Positions 1 through 8,906 of a stretch of DNA of 64,000 bases are shown here, piece by piece (within the stretch, counting starts at the first letter, position 1; every line of letters starts with the position of its first letter). The DNA is from Chitinophaga hostae. GTDB lineage: Bacteria; Bacteroidota; Bacteroidia; Chitinophagales; Chitinophagaceae. A model generated the notes under the pieces. It was given only the letters and a program-made list of their open reading frames with translations, was not told the DNA's origin and searched no databases. The DNA lies in contig NZ_JAGTXB010000015.1 in assembly GCF_018224885.1 (NCBI RefSeq), positions 122,572-186,571 of the forward strand, read 5' to 3'. The position numbers and the translations under genes were made by a program.

Positions 1-769
1 CCCCTGTTGTGCCGTTGCCGTTATTATCCTCCGTACCCAATTTCAAATTCGCCCCGGTAGTGGCAAAGTAATTGTTCCCGCCTCCGGCAATGGTGGTTAC
101 TATCCCATCTTTGAGCTTGCGTATGCGATAGGAGGCATCACTCCGCTGATAGTCGAGAAAATAAAAACATTCCCGGTTCTTATCGTAGGTCAGTTTTGCT
201 GCAATATTCACCACGGCTACTCCTGATGGACCATCTTTCAATACTTCCGGGAAGGTATAATCATAACTTCCATCTGCGCGTTTCGTACTGTCAGAGTAGG
301 TAAATAAATAAGGTGCTACGAGCACTTTATTAGGTACCAGAATATCGGGGCGCTTTATATTAAAGCTCAGCGCGGGTTGTATGGCACCATTTACACTAAA
401 ATAAATATTGCCCGGGCCTATTTTGGCGCTCCTGGGAACTATTATATCAAAGGTATCCATAGGAAAACTGAGGTTGTCGCCCCTGCCCGGAATATTGCCC
501 ATGCTATGACCACGGTTGACGATAGCAGCTTCCACATCCGATACATATAGTTTTATGGCAGCTGCTGACTCGCCTATTTTAGCATATACCGTAATGGTTT
601 CATCTATCTGCGCTTCTTCAATATTCTTCGAATTTTTTACGATTTTAATAATGCCGGATTCTCTGTTCATGCTATCCAGTCTTTCCTCAAATTTGGTACA
701 TGAAAAAAAGAATATCACCATGCTGCTGAATAGCCACAACAATAGTTTGCTGCCTGCTTTTATACACAT
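1..769 (-). CDS. Outer-membrane/surface lipoprotein (3' end outside window)
   Basis: The first 256 codons of a gene that continues past the left edge. The start is the ATG at 767-769, 24 bp after the stop of the TonB receptor upstream, so the two are probably co-transcribed. A hydrophobic segment ends in a lipobox (FFFSC, Cys about residue 24), which points to lipidation and export. The mature part is Ser/Thr/Asp/Gly rich with beta-sheet character. It ends in a stretch (KLKDGIVTTIAGGGNNYFA) typical of NHL-repeat surface proteins that often carry IPT/TIG domains. Following a TonB receptor, it is probably its surface-exposed accessory protein. The ligand is unknown; the NHL/IPT assignment is inferred from style and was not searched. 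Confidence 0.75.
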   Translation of the reverse strand, partial: MCIKAGSKLLLWLFSSMVIFFFSCTKFEERLDSMNRESGIIKIVKNSKNIEEAQIDETITVYAKIGESAAAIKLYVSDVEAAIVNRGHSMGNIPGRGDNLSFPMDTFDIIVPRSAKIGPGNIYFSVNGAIQPALSFNIKRPDILVPNKVLVAPYLFTYSDSTKRADGSYDYTFPEVLKDGPSGVAVVNIAAKLTYDKNRECFYFLDYQRSDASYRIRKLKDGIVTTIAGGGNNYFATTGANLKLGTEDNNGNGTTG

Positions 770-793
770 AAATTATGTTTGTTTGGTTATCAT

Positions 794-3700
794 TTAAAAA
801 ATCATGTTCACAGCAAACGAGTAATAAGGCCGTTGGTAATACTTTCGGAAAATAAGGTCTGATGCCTCATACACACCGCTACCCTGTGCAGGAATCGGAC
901 TGATTTGCTTATCATAGTGGTAATTATTTTTCCAGTCCTGGTAAAATAATACGGGCGCATTCAGCACATTCTGCACACCCGCATTGATACTAAAAACTTT
1001 ACTGACGCGCTGCCGCCAGGTAATATCCAGCTGATCGCGCCCTTTCAGCATAATATCAGCATCCAGCCGTTCGCCCTTGTTGGCGCCAACGGCATAAATG
1101 TAATCGCCGGCCCGGTTATAAGTAAATGACACCCTGGTACCTTTTGCAACATCTTCGTAGTTAAGCGAAGCATTCAACAGGTAAGGCGATTGCCCTTGCA
1201 TAGGCCGGGAACGGGCTGCGCTGTATCCTATGAACTGAGGCAATGGTGGTACATCCACATTACTCTTAAACCAGCTGCCGTTTAACACAGTAGATACTTT
1301 GCGGAAAAAGCTCCCGGGTATAAAATCGAAATCCTTTCTCACCTCAGCTTCAATGCCGTACACCGTTGCCTTGCCGGTATTGGTATATACCAGCTGATCA
1401 AATCCCTCCGAAAATATCTGCCGGAAACGTTCAATGGGCTTATCGAGATTTTTATAAAAGAAGCCAATATTCATCATCTCGTTCTTTCGACTGCTGTTGG
1501 GATACCACTCCAGTCGTAGTTCGGTATTATGTATATTCACCGTGGTAAGGTTGGGGTTACCGATGTATGTTTCTTTATCTATATAGCTGGTATATTGCAC
1601 CGGCGCCGCTTCCCGGAACTCAGGTCTGTTCAATGTTTTGCCGTAGCCTATACGGATAATAAAACTGCTATCTGCCTTAAATGAAATATTAACTGAAGGC
1701 AAAACGGAGGTGATAGGCTGATCAACCACCAGCGGGTAAGCCGCTAACCCGTTTTCGTAACTGCCCAATATCCGGAAACGGTTATGCTCTACCCTTACCC
1801 CTCCCAGCAAGTTCAGCCGGCTATCCAGCAGATTGATGTCGGTGCTGAGGTAGCCGGCCGATAAGACGTTATCTGCGTAATACTGGTTGTTAGGCGTCGT
1901 TTTTTCCGCCCACCTGTAGCCGGTACCATCGTCCCTGAACATCTCCGCATTAAAATAATGCTGCAGATATTTTTCTTCTACATGGTGATTGGCTGCAACA
2001 TTGCCGTTTTCTCCGGAGAGTTTAGAGCCATTAATGGCCAGGTTGGGATCATATAAATTCACGCCATTGAGCAGGATAAATGTACGGTTGCTAAAGTCCC
2101 TGCCCCTGGTTTCGCGATAAAGCCCTGTTTTAAATCCCCAGGTTTTGTTAATATGATAATTAAGATCCACATTTCCCTGGTAGCTTTTTTCTTTTACATC
2201 GTTATATGCTCTCGACAGCATGTAATAAGAAACTACTTCCGTACCCAGTATCCATGGGGTTTTCTGCTGCATGTTGCTGCTGAGGGTGTAGTCACGGTTG
2301 TCCGGTTCCTGCTTTTGAATACCGGAGAAACTCAGGTTGGCTTTTACTGTATTTCTTTTGTCAGCACCTAATAAATAGGTACCTGCCAGTTGTCCGGAAT
2401 ACAAGCGGTTTTCTACATAGTACAAGTTGGTATGACGGTACTCATTGTCCGGGTAATCTTCCAGCTGCAGGTAATCTTCCATGGCTATGCGCTGGTTATT
2501 TACATTAAACAAATTGCGCAGCTCCAATGTCAGCTTATTGCTTACCTGCATTTCGTTACTCTGCAACAGCGACAGGCGGGCGGCATGTATGCCTTGTGTG
2601 ATTTTACTATCATGATATTTATAGAGCGAATTTTGTGCTGTTTCCCGTTGCTCATGTGTGTTGGTATAGGCAATGGTGGTCAGGTTTTTCAGGCTCCTGC
2701 CGCCAATTTTCCAGGCATCATAATAATTGATATTGAACCGTAGGTCGGGTATGGCGTGATAGGATTTATTGAGGGTATAAATATTGCTGAATTGCCGGGA
2801 ATACCGGGCATTTTCTGCCGGCGTAAGGTGGTTAAACTTCTCTGCCCTCGGTATCCCTGCGGGTAACTTACGGGTACCATCATCAAAGCCTAAAAAATCG
2901 TATTTACCACCCGTATAGGACCATACATCGTTAAACGTGGAACCTGGCCGGTATTGGGTGGACAACTGTATATCCACCTGCCGGGTTAACTGACTTTTTT
3001 TAGTATAGATTTTTACCAGTCCACCCGAAAACTCACCGGGCAAATCAGCCGAAGGCGATTTATATACCACCATTCGATCAACGGCATTGCTGCTAAGTAC
3101 ATCATACGAAAAGGACCTGCTATCGGCATCCGTGGCGGGGGCCATGGCGTCATTTAAAAAGGTGAGATTGTACCGTTTGCCCAGTCCCCGCACAATCACA
3201 AAATTGTCGGGAGATATATTTACGCCGGATACCCGTTTTACCACTTCCGCCGCATCCCGGTCGAGCATACGGGATATCTGCTCATTGGATATGCCGGATA
3301 TAACTGTTTGCGCTGAATAAATTTCATTTACCAGTTGCGCGTCAGTAGTGTTAGCCACCCGCTTGCTTTTCCTCGCGGTTACCACTACGCCTTTCATGTT
3401 AATCATGTCCTCACCGCCCACCTGCATTTTTACATCTATTACCAGGCTTTTGTCATCTCCTATTTTTATATTCTCTACCCTCCCCTTTTTATATCCCACA
3501 TAAGATATCAGCAACGTATAGCTACCTGTTGCAATATCCGGCAAACTGAAATTACCTTTTTCATCTGTAGTGGTATTATAGGGTTGGCCCTCCAAACTAA
3601 CCGTAGCGCGGACAAGTGGATCTCCATTTTCAAAGTCGACCACTCTTCCGGTTATTCTCCCGGCTTTTTTTTGCGTTGATTCTTTTTTTTGATCATCCGG

Positions 3701-4096
3701 CATTATCTTCTTTATAACGATCTTTTTATTTACTTCCTGCCAGGAAAAACCGGTGCCTTCCAGTAATGCTTTTAGTATAGCTGATAGCAGCTGATTAGTA
3801 TAAGTAGCCGTATGTTTTTTGTTGATCTGTTTAAGTTCGTTGCCTTCGTAATAAAAATGAATATTGGTTTGGGCGGTTATTTTTTCAAGGCAACCTGCCA
3901 GGCTTTGTTCTTTGAAAGCGATCGTGACTTTTTGTTGTACAACTTCCTGCCCACTGGCTGACAAAGCCATACAGGCCATTGTAAAGAGACAGGCAATAAC
4001 ACTTTTCCATAGTTTCAATACCCGTTCTTTACTGTTACATAAAAATATTTTCATTCCGTTTTTATTTTTCTTTTGAAAAAAATATCCCTGTTTCAT
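794..4096 (-). CDS. TonB-dependent outer-membrane receptor with STN domain
   Basis: A roughly 1,100-residue TonB-dependent receptor. After a signal peptide (hydrophobic run ending ALSASGQ) comes an STN domain that in this family contacts a FecR anti-sigma in the periplasm. A CarboxypepD_reg-like beta-sandwich follows (GRVVDFENGDPLVRATVSLEG), then the plug (around RVSGVNISPDNFVIVRGLG) and a long beta-barrel ending in an aromatic residue (FAVNMIF). The ATG at 4094-4096 and a second ATG at 4052-4054 are both credible starts; an upstream TTG is less likely. FecR and the ECF sigma gene lie directly upstream, so the receptor is probably induced through transmembrane signalling. It lacks a SusD partner and may import a siderophore, oligopeptide or oligosaccharide; the substrate cannot be read from the sequence. 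Confidence 0.9.
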   Translation of the reverse strand: MKQGYFFQKKNKNGMKIFLCNSKERVLKLWKSVIACLFTMACMALSASGQEVVQQKVTIAFKEQSLAGCLEKITAQTNIHFYYEGNELKQINKKHTATYTNQLLSAILKALLEGTGFSWQEVNKKIVIKKIMPDDQKKESTQKKAGRITGRVVDFENGDPLVRATVSLEGQPYNTTTDEKGNFSLPDIATGSYTLLISYVGYKKGRVENIKIGDDKSLVIDVKMQVGGEDMINMKGVVVTARKSKRVANTTDAQLVNEIYSAQTVISGISNEQISRMLDRDAAEVVKRVSGVNISPDNFVIVRGLGKRYNLTFLNDAMAPATDADSRSFSYDVLSSNAVDRMVVYKSPSADLPGEFSGGLVKIYTKKSQLTRQVDIQLSTQYRPGSTFNDVWSYTGGKYDFLGFDDGTRKLPAGIPRAEKFNHLTPAENARYSRQFSNIYTLNKSYHAIPDLRFNINYYDAWKIGGRSLKNLTTIAYTNTHEQRETAQNSLYKYHDSKITQGIHAARLSLLQSNEMQVSNKLTLELRNLFNVNNQRIAMEDYLQLEDYPDNEYRHTNLYYVENRLYSGQLAGTYLLGADKRNTVKANLSFSGIQKQEPDNRDYTLSSNMQQKTPWILGTEVVSYYMLSRAYNDVKEKSYQGNVDLNYHINKTWGFKTGLYRETRGRDFSNRTFILLNGVNLYDPNLAINGSKLSGENGNVAANHHVEEKYLQHYFNAEMFRDDGTGYRWAEKTTPNNQYYADNVLSAGYLSTDINLLDSRLNLLGGVRVEHNRFRILGSYENGLAAYPLVVDQPITSVLPSVNISFKADSSFIIRIGYGKTLNRPEFREAAPVQYTSYIDKETYIGNPNLTTVNIHNTELRLEWYPNSSRKNEMMNIGFFYKNLDKPIERFRQIFSEGFDQLVYTNTGKATVYGIEAEVRKDFDFIPGSFFRKVSTVLNGSWFKSNVDVPPLPQFIGYSAARSRPMQGQSPYLLNASLNYEDVAKGTRVSFTYNRAGDYIYAVGANKGERLDADIMLKGRDQLDITWRQRVSKVFSINAGVQNVLNAPVLFYQDWKNNYHYDKQISPIPAQGSGVYEASDLIFRKYYQRPYYSFAVNMIF

Positions 4097-4172
4097 TGCT
4101 GTCAATGAAATATCCCATGGCTAAATGGGCATCTTAAAATATAACCGGGCGTTCGCGAGGCGCTGCCGGTTT

Positions 4173-5138
4173 TTACCGGTATATTTTTATAGTATGATTA
4201 TTTAATAGCTGATACTTCAACCCTGTTGAAATAGTGATGATATCCAGTATATCGGTAAGTGAATCTTTTGCCGTAAACTCCCCTGTAAATACTTTACCTT
4301 TCTCTATATTTGTTGATGACTGAAAGACGATGTTGTATTGTTCCGCTAATGCTTTTAGTACTTCTGAGAGTGCGGTTGTTTCAAATACGAGGTGTTTGTC
4401 TACCCACCGCATTTCCCCTGCGGCATCGATTTCAGTTATACGGGATGTTCCGTTTGTCTTATTAAAACTCACGGCTTTGTTGGCAGTGAGCACGCCCAGG
4501 AGCAGTTGTTCGTGCCTGACATTTACTTTTCCTGTTAGCACGCTTACGCCTGCAGTACTGTCTTGCGGCTGATCATTGACCACAAAAGAGGTTCCAAGTA
4601 CCTGTACATCTATACTTTTTGTATGCACCCAAAATGGTTGCCCCGGATGCCTGTTAACATTAAAATACCCTTTCCCATGAAGGGCAACCTCTCTCGACTG
4701 CCCCCGGTATTTCCGTGGGTAGGTAAGACTGCTTTGGGGAGCAAGGGTGATAACAGTACTGTCTGCCAGTATTACCTGTTTAATATCATACATGCCGGTA
4801 CTAACGGTTAGTCTTTCTATGGGATCCACATAATCCAGCAAATGATAACGGTATTGGTACCCCGCGTAACCTGCGCCGGCGCATAGCAGGAACATGGCCG
4901 CTATACGGAGCAGCCGGTGTTGCCATATTGACCTGCGTCGGGGGGCCGCAATACCAATGCCGGCGCGTAGCTTAGTTAGAATGCGGTCTTCCGTAGCCGC
5001 CCTTTCTGTTGGTGACGACCAGGCAGATTCATCATTGGTTGTTTGCAGCAGCCAGGCTTCCACCAACTGCGTTTCTGTTGGCGTAGCTGTGCCCTGCTGG
5101 TATTTATGTATAATTTGCTGTAGTTCGTGTAAGTCCAT
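4173..5138 (-). CDS. FecR-family anti-sigma factor
   Basis: A 321-residue FecR protein. An N-terminal cytoplasmic domain of about 80 residues starts MDLHELQQIIHKYQQG. One membrane helix follows (LLRIAAMFLLCAGAGYAGY). The periplasmic FecR domain contains the family signature (SSLTYPRKYRGQSREVALHGKGYFNV), and a C-terminal STN-like DUF4974 segment contains ALAEQYNIVFQSS. It should hold the adjacent ECF sigma factor inactive until the STN domain of the downstream receptor signals. It sits between the sigma gene and the receptor gene, in the order usual for Bacteroidota. Confidence 0.92.
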   Translation of the reverse strand: MDLHELQQIIHKYQQGTATPTETQLVEAWLLQTTNDESAWSSPTERAATEDRILTKLRAGIGIAAPRRRSIWQHRLLRIAAMFLLCAGAGYAGYQYRYHLLDYVDPIERLTVSTGMYDIKQVILADSTVITLAPQSSLTYPRKYRGQSREVALHGKGYFNVNRHPGQPFWVHTKSIDVQVLGTSFVVNDQPQDSTAGVSVLTGKVNVRHEQLLLGVLTANKAVSFNKTNGTSRITEIDAAGEMRWVDKHLVFETTALSEVLKALAEQYNIVFQSSTNIEKGKVFTGEFTAKDSLTDILDIITISTGLKYQLLNNHTIKIYR

Positions 5139-5203
5139 GAAGACCGTTTTATATATGCCCGAAAAACAGGCATTTTATCCCGGTCGTTGGTGTTACCAAA
5201 TTG

Positions 5204-5776
5204 TTATGTGTGGAGAATCAGCAGTAAAACAAGGCTTTCTTTTACCAGGGGGCGTAAATTATTGACGGCAATACTCAGTTGATTTCTGACGGTTTTCTCT
5301 GTGATAGCAAGGGTTTTCGCTATTTCTTCAGGGGTTAACTGCTCTTCCCGGCTCAACCGGAAAATTCGTTGCATTTGTTCAGGCATGTTTTGGATATGGA
5401 CCGAAATTTCCTTGTCCATTTCTTTGGCCAACAGATTTTCCAGTGTTTCATTAAAACCCGGTAAAATATGCGCCTCTACATGTGCCCGTTGCTGGTGATC
5501 TTCCAGCATGACCGCCAGGTGGTCTATTACTTCGTACCGAACAGCAGTAAACAGATAGTTTGAAAACGAACCGACAATATTTTTGGTAGCCCGTTGTTCC
5601 CAGATATTCATAAAAACCTGCTGCACCACGTCTTCTGCATCGGCCTTGCTTTTAAGCCGGCCTTGTGCAAACAGGAACAGCTTTTCCCACATGCGCCGGT
5701 ACAACGCTTCAAATGCATTGACATCGTCACGTTTAATACATTCCAATAACTCTAAATCCGTTAGCTCCGTGTACAT
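5204..5776 (-). CDS. ECF RNA polymerase sigma factor
   Basis: A sigma-70-family ECF factor of about 190 residues. Region 2 contains FEALYRRMWEKLFLFAQGRLKSKADAEDVVQQVFMNIWEQ, written here only to mark its extent at about residues 20-60. Region 4 has a helix-turn-helix (LSREEQLTPEEIAKTLAITEKTV, positions roughly 140-165). The ATG at 5774-5776 is preferred over an in-frame TTG 12 nt upstream. It is followed by fecR and a TonB receptor and should direct their transcription. A TAnnTTTG promoter element lies 27 nt upstream of the start. Confidence 0.92.
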   Translation of the reverse strand: MYTELTDLELLECIKRDDVNAFEALYRRMWEKLFLFAQGRLKSKADAEDVVQQVFMNIWEQRATKNIVGSFSNYLFTAVRYEVIDHLAVMLEDHQQRAHVEAHILPGFNETLENLLAKEMDKEISVHIQNMPEQMQRIFRLSREEQLTPEEIAKTLAITEKTVRNQLSIAVNNLRPLVKESLVLLLILHT

Positions 5777-5802
5777 GGTTGAAAGCAAGACAATTTGGCC
5801 TG

Positions 5803-5830
5803 CAAAAATAATTCATCCATGTTATGGCAA
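5803..5830 (-). promoter_or_regulatory. Candidate Bacteroidota promoter of the sigma-fecR-receptor operon
   Basis: On the minus strand a TATTTTTG element (plus coordinates 5803-5810) matches the Bacteroidota -7 consensus TAnnTTTG. A TTG at 5828-5830 could serve as the -33 element, with 17 nt between them. The position upstream of the sigma gene fits; the spacing is slightly short. Confidence 0.4.
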
Positions 5831-6231
5831 CGTTAAGCTTACGGCCGGGGCTAAAACGAAATACCCCATTTGCTTTCCGGGCATTTCAACAATTTTATCA
5901 ACCCGATTAATCGCCGGAATATAATGCCCTTCGGCTTACCGAAAAAAAATAAGGAGCAATGACAATATCTGATCAGAAAAATGGCTTCTATCTTCACTGG
6001 ATGTAGCCCTTTGGGCAACCTGAAGTGAAGGACAAGCGATGGTCCCTCACAACCAGTTGGCAAGGCAGCCCTGATAACCCCTCGTTGGGATTAAGCTTTT
6101 TAGTATTGAATTTTCAACTTCCCTTAAAGCTTGATTTGTAGTCTTTAATTAAAATATTTTCCGAAATTCATTTTTTAAAAAAGGTGCATTGCGATTGTAC
6201 CGGTTTAATCAACTTTCATAATATCAAATCA
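5831..6231. other. Divergent intergenic region without a recognised gene
   Basis: About 400 nt between the ECF sigma gene (minus) and the Crp/Fnr gene (plus). I see no convincing coding sequence; open frames here have no family-like composition. A weak 7-bp inverted repeat (CTTCACT / AGTGAAG) lies near 5993-6030. AT content rises sharply toward the Crp/Fnr gene. Confidence 0.5.
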
Positions 6232-6801
6232 ATGATAAGCCAGTTACATAATTTCTTAAAACAAAATACTCAATTGAAAGACGACGAAATACGCGATATT
6301 TTGAAGTCGTTTAAACCAATTAAAACCAAAAGGAATCAGGTTTTAGAGAAAGAAGGAGAAATTTGCAAACATTTTTACTTTATAAATAAAGGATGCCTTA
6401 GACTATATGAAATTGACAAAAAAGGTAACGAGATTACGGGTTATTTTGCACTTGAAGACAGCTTCATTACAACTTTGACAAGTTTCATCACCCAGAAGCC
6501 TTCGAGGGACTTTTTAACATCCTACGAACCAGCAGAACTGGAAGTGATTAGCAGACAGGATTTTTTTAATTTAACGGAGAAATACAAGGATTTAAAAATG
6601 TATTACAACAAAGTTATTGAATTTGCCCTAATACATTCTCAAATGCGCATATATGGTTTCTTAGGTATGGAAGGTATTGATAAACTAAAATGGGTTATGG
6701 AACATGAACCAAAACTCCTGACAAGAATATCCAGCAAAGCAGTCGCATCTTATTTGGGAATGACAAATTCTACGCTTAGTAAATTAAAAGCCAAACTTTG
6801 A
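6232..6801 (+). CDS. Crp/Fnr-family transcriptional regulator
   Basis: A regulator of about 189 residues with an N-terminal cyclic-nucleotide-binding fold (KTKRNQVLEKEGEICKHFYF, about 30-50) and a C-terminal winged helix (ISSKAVASYLGMTNSTLSKLK). The start MISQLHNF at 6232 is preferred; an upstream in-frame ATG at 6184 adds 16 residues that do not match the family. The class is common in Bacteroidota and usually lacks the residues needed for cAMP binding, so the ligand is unknown. A perfect 24-bp palindrome starts 2 nt after the stop codon, followed by a YdhR-like gene, which suggests a local regulator-operator-target unit. The gene is noticeably more AT-rich than its neighbours, possibly reflecting transfer. 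Confidence 0.88.
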   Translation: MISQLHNFLKQNTQLKDDEIRDILKSFKPIKTKRNQVLEKEGEICKHFYFINKGCLRLYEIDKKGNEITGYFALEDSFITTLTSFITQKPSRDFLTSYEPAELEVISRQDFFNLTEKYKDLKMYYNKVIEFALIHSQMRIYGFLGMEGIDKLKWVMEHEPKLLTRISSKAVASYLGMTNSTLSKLKAKL

Positions 6802-6802
6802 A

Positions 6803-6826
6803 AAACGTTGTCATATGACAACGTTT
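6803..6826. promoter_or_regulatory. Perfect 24-bp palindrome, probable Crp/Fnr operator
   Basis: Two perfect 12-nt half-sites, AAACGTTGTCAT and its complement, meet without a spacer. Crp/Fnr dimers bind such twofold sites. It sits between the regulator gene and the YdhR-like gene, 56 nt before the latter's start. It is too AT-rich, and lacks a T-tract, to be a normal terminator. Confidence 0.6.
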
Positions 6827-6882
6827 AAATTTTCATAATTTTCCACTTTTGCCTTATTGTTTAACAATTTAAAAACTACACA

Positions 6883-7206
6883 ATGAGCAGAGCAATTGGT
6901 AAGGTTTTCCTTTATGGAGAATTCCAGACATCGGTTCCGGCATTTACAAAAGAGCTTTGGGCGCCAGTAAACGAGCAATTAAAAGACGTAAAAGGTCTTG
7001 TTCGAAAGACCTGGCTTTTAGGTATCGGAACAAATACTGTAGGCGGTTTTTATGAATTTGACTCTATAGAAAATGCAAGGGAATTTGCAACCGGCCTTTA
7101 TGCGGAACAGGCCAGGTATGTTAATGCAAGTTTGACAGTCAGGATTTTTGATGGCGATGCAACTGAGGAAGCCAGCAAAGGTATGAAATCACCTCATTAT
7201 GATTAA
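6883..7206 (+). CDS. YdhR-like putative monooxygenase (dimeric alpha/beta-barrel)
   Basis: A 107-residue protein whose pattern (KVFLYGEFQ, VKGLVRKTWLLG, VGGFYEFDSIENAREF, LTVRIFDG) matches the small ferredoxin-like YdhR monooxygenase family, which assembles as dimeric alpha/beta barrels and is usually cofactor-free. The substrate is unknown. It lies 81 nt downstream of the Crp/Fnr gene across a palindrome and is followed by a terminator, so it is probably the regulator's single target. AT-rich like its regulator. Confidence 0.75.
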   Translation: MSRAIGKVFLYGEFQTSVPAFTKELWAPVNEQLKDVKGLVRKTWLLGIGTNTVGGFYEFDSIENAREFATGLYAEQARYVNASLTVRIFDGDATEEASKGMKSPHYD

Positions 7207-7214
7207 CAAGCAAA

Positions 7215-7250
7215 ACAAAGCCCGCATAATTTATGTGGGCTTTGTATTTT
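7215..7250 (+). terminator. Rho-independent terminator
   Basis: A 15-bp stem with one G-T pair (arms 7215-7229 and 7231-7245) followed by a short T-rich tail. It ends the YdhR transcript and could also stop the opposing S41 operon. Confidence 0.75.
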
Positions 7251-7370
7251 AACTATTTCTTTTTAAAAACATGAAACATATATTATTTATTCTACCAGCG
7301 TAAACATGGATACGGAGGTCAGGTATGCTATTATTTTCTATGCTAATGCGCCGCTGTGAATTTCCTGCTA

Positions 7371-8852
7371 CTATCGTTTACCGGCACGGATGAAGTCCAA
7401 TGTATATTGGATCTCCGGATCTTTGCCGGCGCGGATATATTGCTGAAACGCGTCAAATGTCAGCTCTTTGTCGGGCTGACACCCCCGTCCGTTATCCTGC
7501 TTAGCTTTCATAAAATACACTTCGCTCATCGGAACCGTTAACTTGCTTTTCGTTTTAGGCAGTATATAGGTATTGAACCATGCAGCCGTAGTGGATGCTT
7601 CACCGCTGCCTGTTTCGGTGCCTACCAGCATACCACGCTTGTTATTCTTAACCAGCGCAGCAAAGTAGGTGGCCGCACTCACGGTGCCGCCGCTGATCAG
7701 CACATACACGTTACCCTTAAAGTTATTCTTATCGGGTGGATAGTTGGAAATGGAACCTTCTGTCAGGCGCGCATTACCATAGTAAAACCCTGCCGCGCTG
7801 TCGTAATCGAACCGTTGTTTCAGGAAGTTCTCGGTTTCCCTTACTTCCGTTTCGCCCATTTTGGTTCCGTATCCATTTAACAGGTTGCCGGGATCATGCA
7901 TCTGTATGTTCTTTGTGCGGTAATTGAAAACATTGTCGAACGGACGTAACGCCACGAAGGAATACAGCAGTGCGGACATATTCGGGTTACCTCCGCCGTT
8001 CGACCGGATATCTATGATGACGTTGCTGATATTGCGCTTCTTTACTTCTGCAAAAAAATCGCTCAGTTCCTTATACATCGCATTTTCCTGCAGCATAAAG
8101 GTAAGAACGGTCAGGATGGCGGTAGATTCCTTATCCTGGTATTCCTTCGTTACATAGGCACGCTTCAGGAAACTATTAAAGGGCAGCTCTCCGAGGCTCC
8201 GGTTATGGTAACCGGTTTTAGCGTCTACTGCTTTCAGCTGTACCGTAGTGAGATTTTTAGCCCCATACTCCCTGTACACTACTTCATAGCTGGTGGCCTC
8301 CGGAAAAACGAGACTGATGAACAAACTAAGGCTTGCTGCCGTACGATCGGCGCCCGTTTTTATAAAGCCGTCACTATAGGTAACGTAGCCGATTTCGCTG
8401 AGCAGCTTTGTGGCAGGTATTTTATTAATACTAAGTATTTCTGCACCGAAGGGAATGACTTCTCCTTTGGCATTAACAATGATCCTGTCTTTAAAAGTGG
8501 TGATAGCCAGCGGAAAATGATTAATACCATAAAACACGTCCACCACATGCTCTTCATCATAATCCAGTTTCAAATGCACATCATTGAATAATTGTATGGG
8601 AGAATACCGTAACGCGCTTAACAGCGACGGATCTTTATCCAGCCGGTTCATCAGGGAATCCATTTTACCGTTAAATGTAATCGTGTCCGTGAACTTATAA
8701 GGATTCGGATGCTGCTTCCTCAACAGTTCAACGGCATATTTAAAATCATCTTTTAAATCCTGCCTGGTAAATCCGGTAAAGGGTTGTACCTGGGCCATAA
8801 CAGATGTGGAGAGCAGGGACATAAGTATCCCTGATGCAAAAATTTGCTTCAT
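7371..8852 (-). CDS. S41-family serine peptidase, secreted
   Basis: A 493-residue protein with a Sec signal peptide (MKQIFASGILMSLLSTSVMAQ). The C-terminal tail-specific-protease fold has the catalytic-serine segment ISGGTVSAATYF, Ser about residue 392, and a preceding IIDIRSNGGGNPNMS strand. Family members cut peptides from their C-terminal side in the periplasm, or act as core-interacting proteases. It is the last gene of a long minus-strand cluster and begins 54 nt after the second MutS-like gene. Its role with SusCD, ABC transporter and MutS-like proteins is unknown; processing an exported or imported peptide is one possibility. Confidence 0.85.
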   Translation of the reverse strand: MKQIFASGILMSLLSTSVMAQVQPFTGFTRQDLKDDFKYAVELLRKQHPNPYKFTDTITFNGKMDSLMNRLDKDPSLLSALRYSPIQLFNDVHLKLDYDEEHVVDVFYGINHFPLAITTFKDRIIVNAKGEVIPFGAEILSINKIPATKLLSEIGYVTYSDGFIKTGADRTAASLSLFISLVFPEATSYEVVYREYGAKNLTTVQLKAVDAKTGYHNRSLGELPFNSFLKRAYVTKEYQDKESTAILTVLTFMLQENAMYKELSDFFAEVKKRNISNVIIDIRSNGGGNPNMSALLYSFVALRPFDNVFNYRTKNIQMHDPGNLLNGYGTKMGETEVRETENFLKQRFDYDSAAGFYYGNARLTEGSISNYPPDKNNFKGNVYVLISGGTVSAATYFAALVKNNKRGMLVGTETGSGEASTTAAWFNTYILPKTKSKLTVPMSEVYFMKAKQDNGRGCQPDKELTFDAFQQYIRAGKDPEIQYTLDFIRAGKR

Positions 8853-8906
8853 GCTATTGTAATTTTTTAAAATAGTTGATATGATCAGGTGGGCGTTTCT
8901 GCCAGC

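Noticed and set aside
5851..6063. Small minus-strand ORF upstream of the sigma gene
   Set aside because: Occupies the divergent promoter region; sequence not protein-like.
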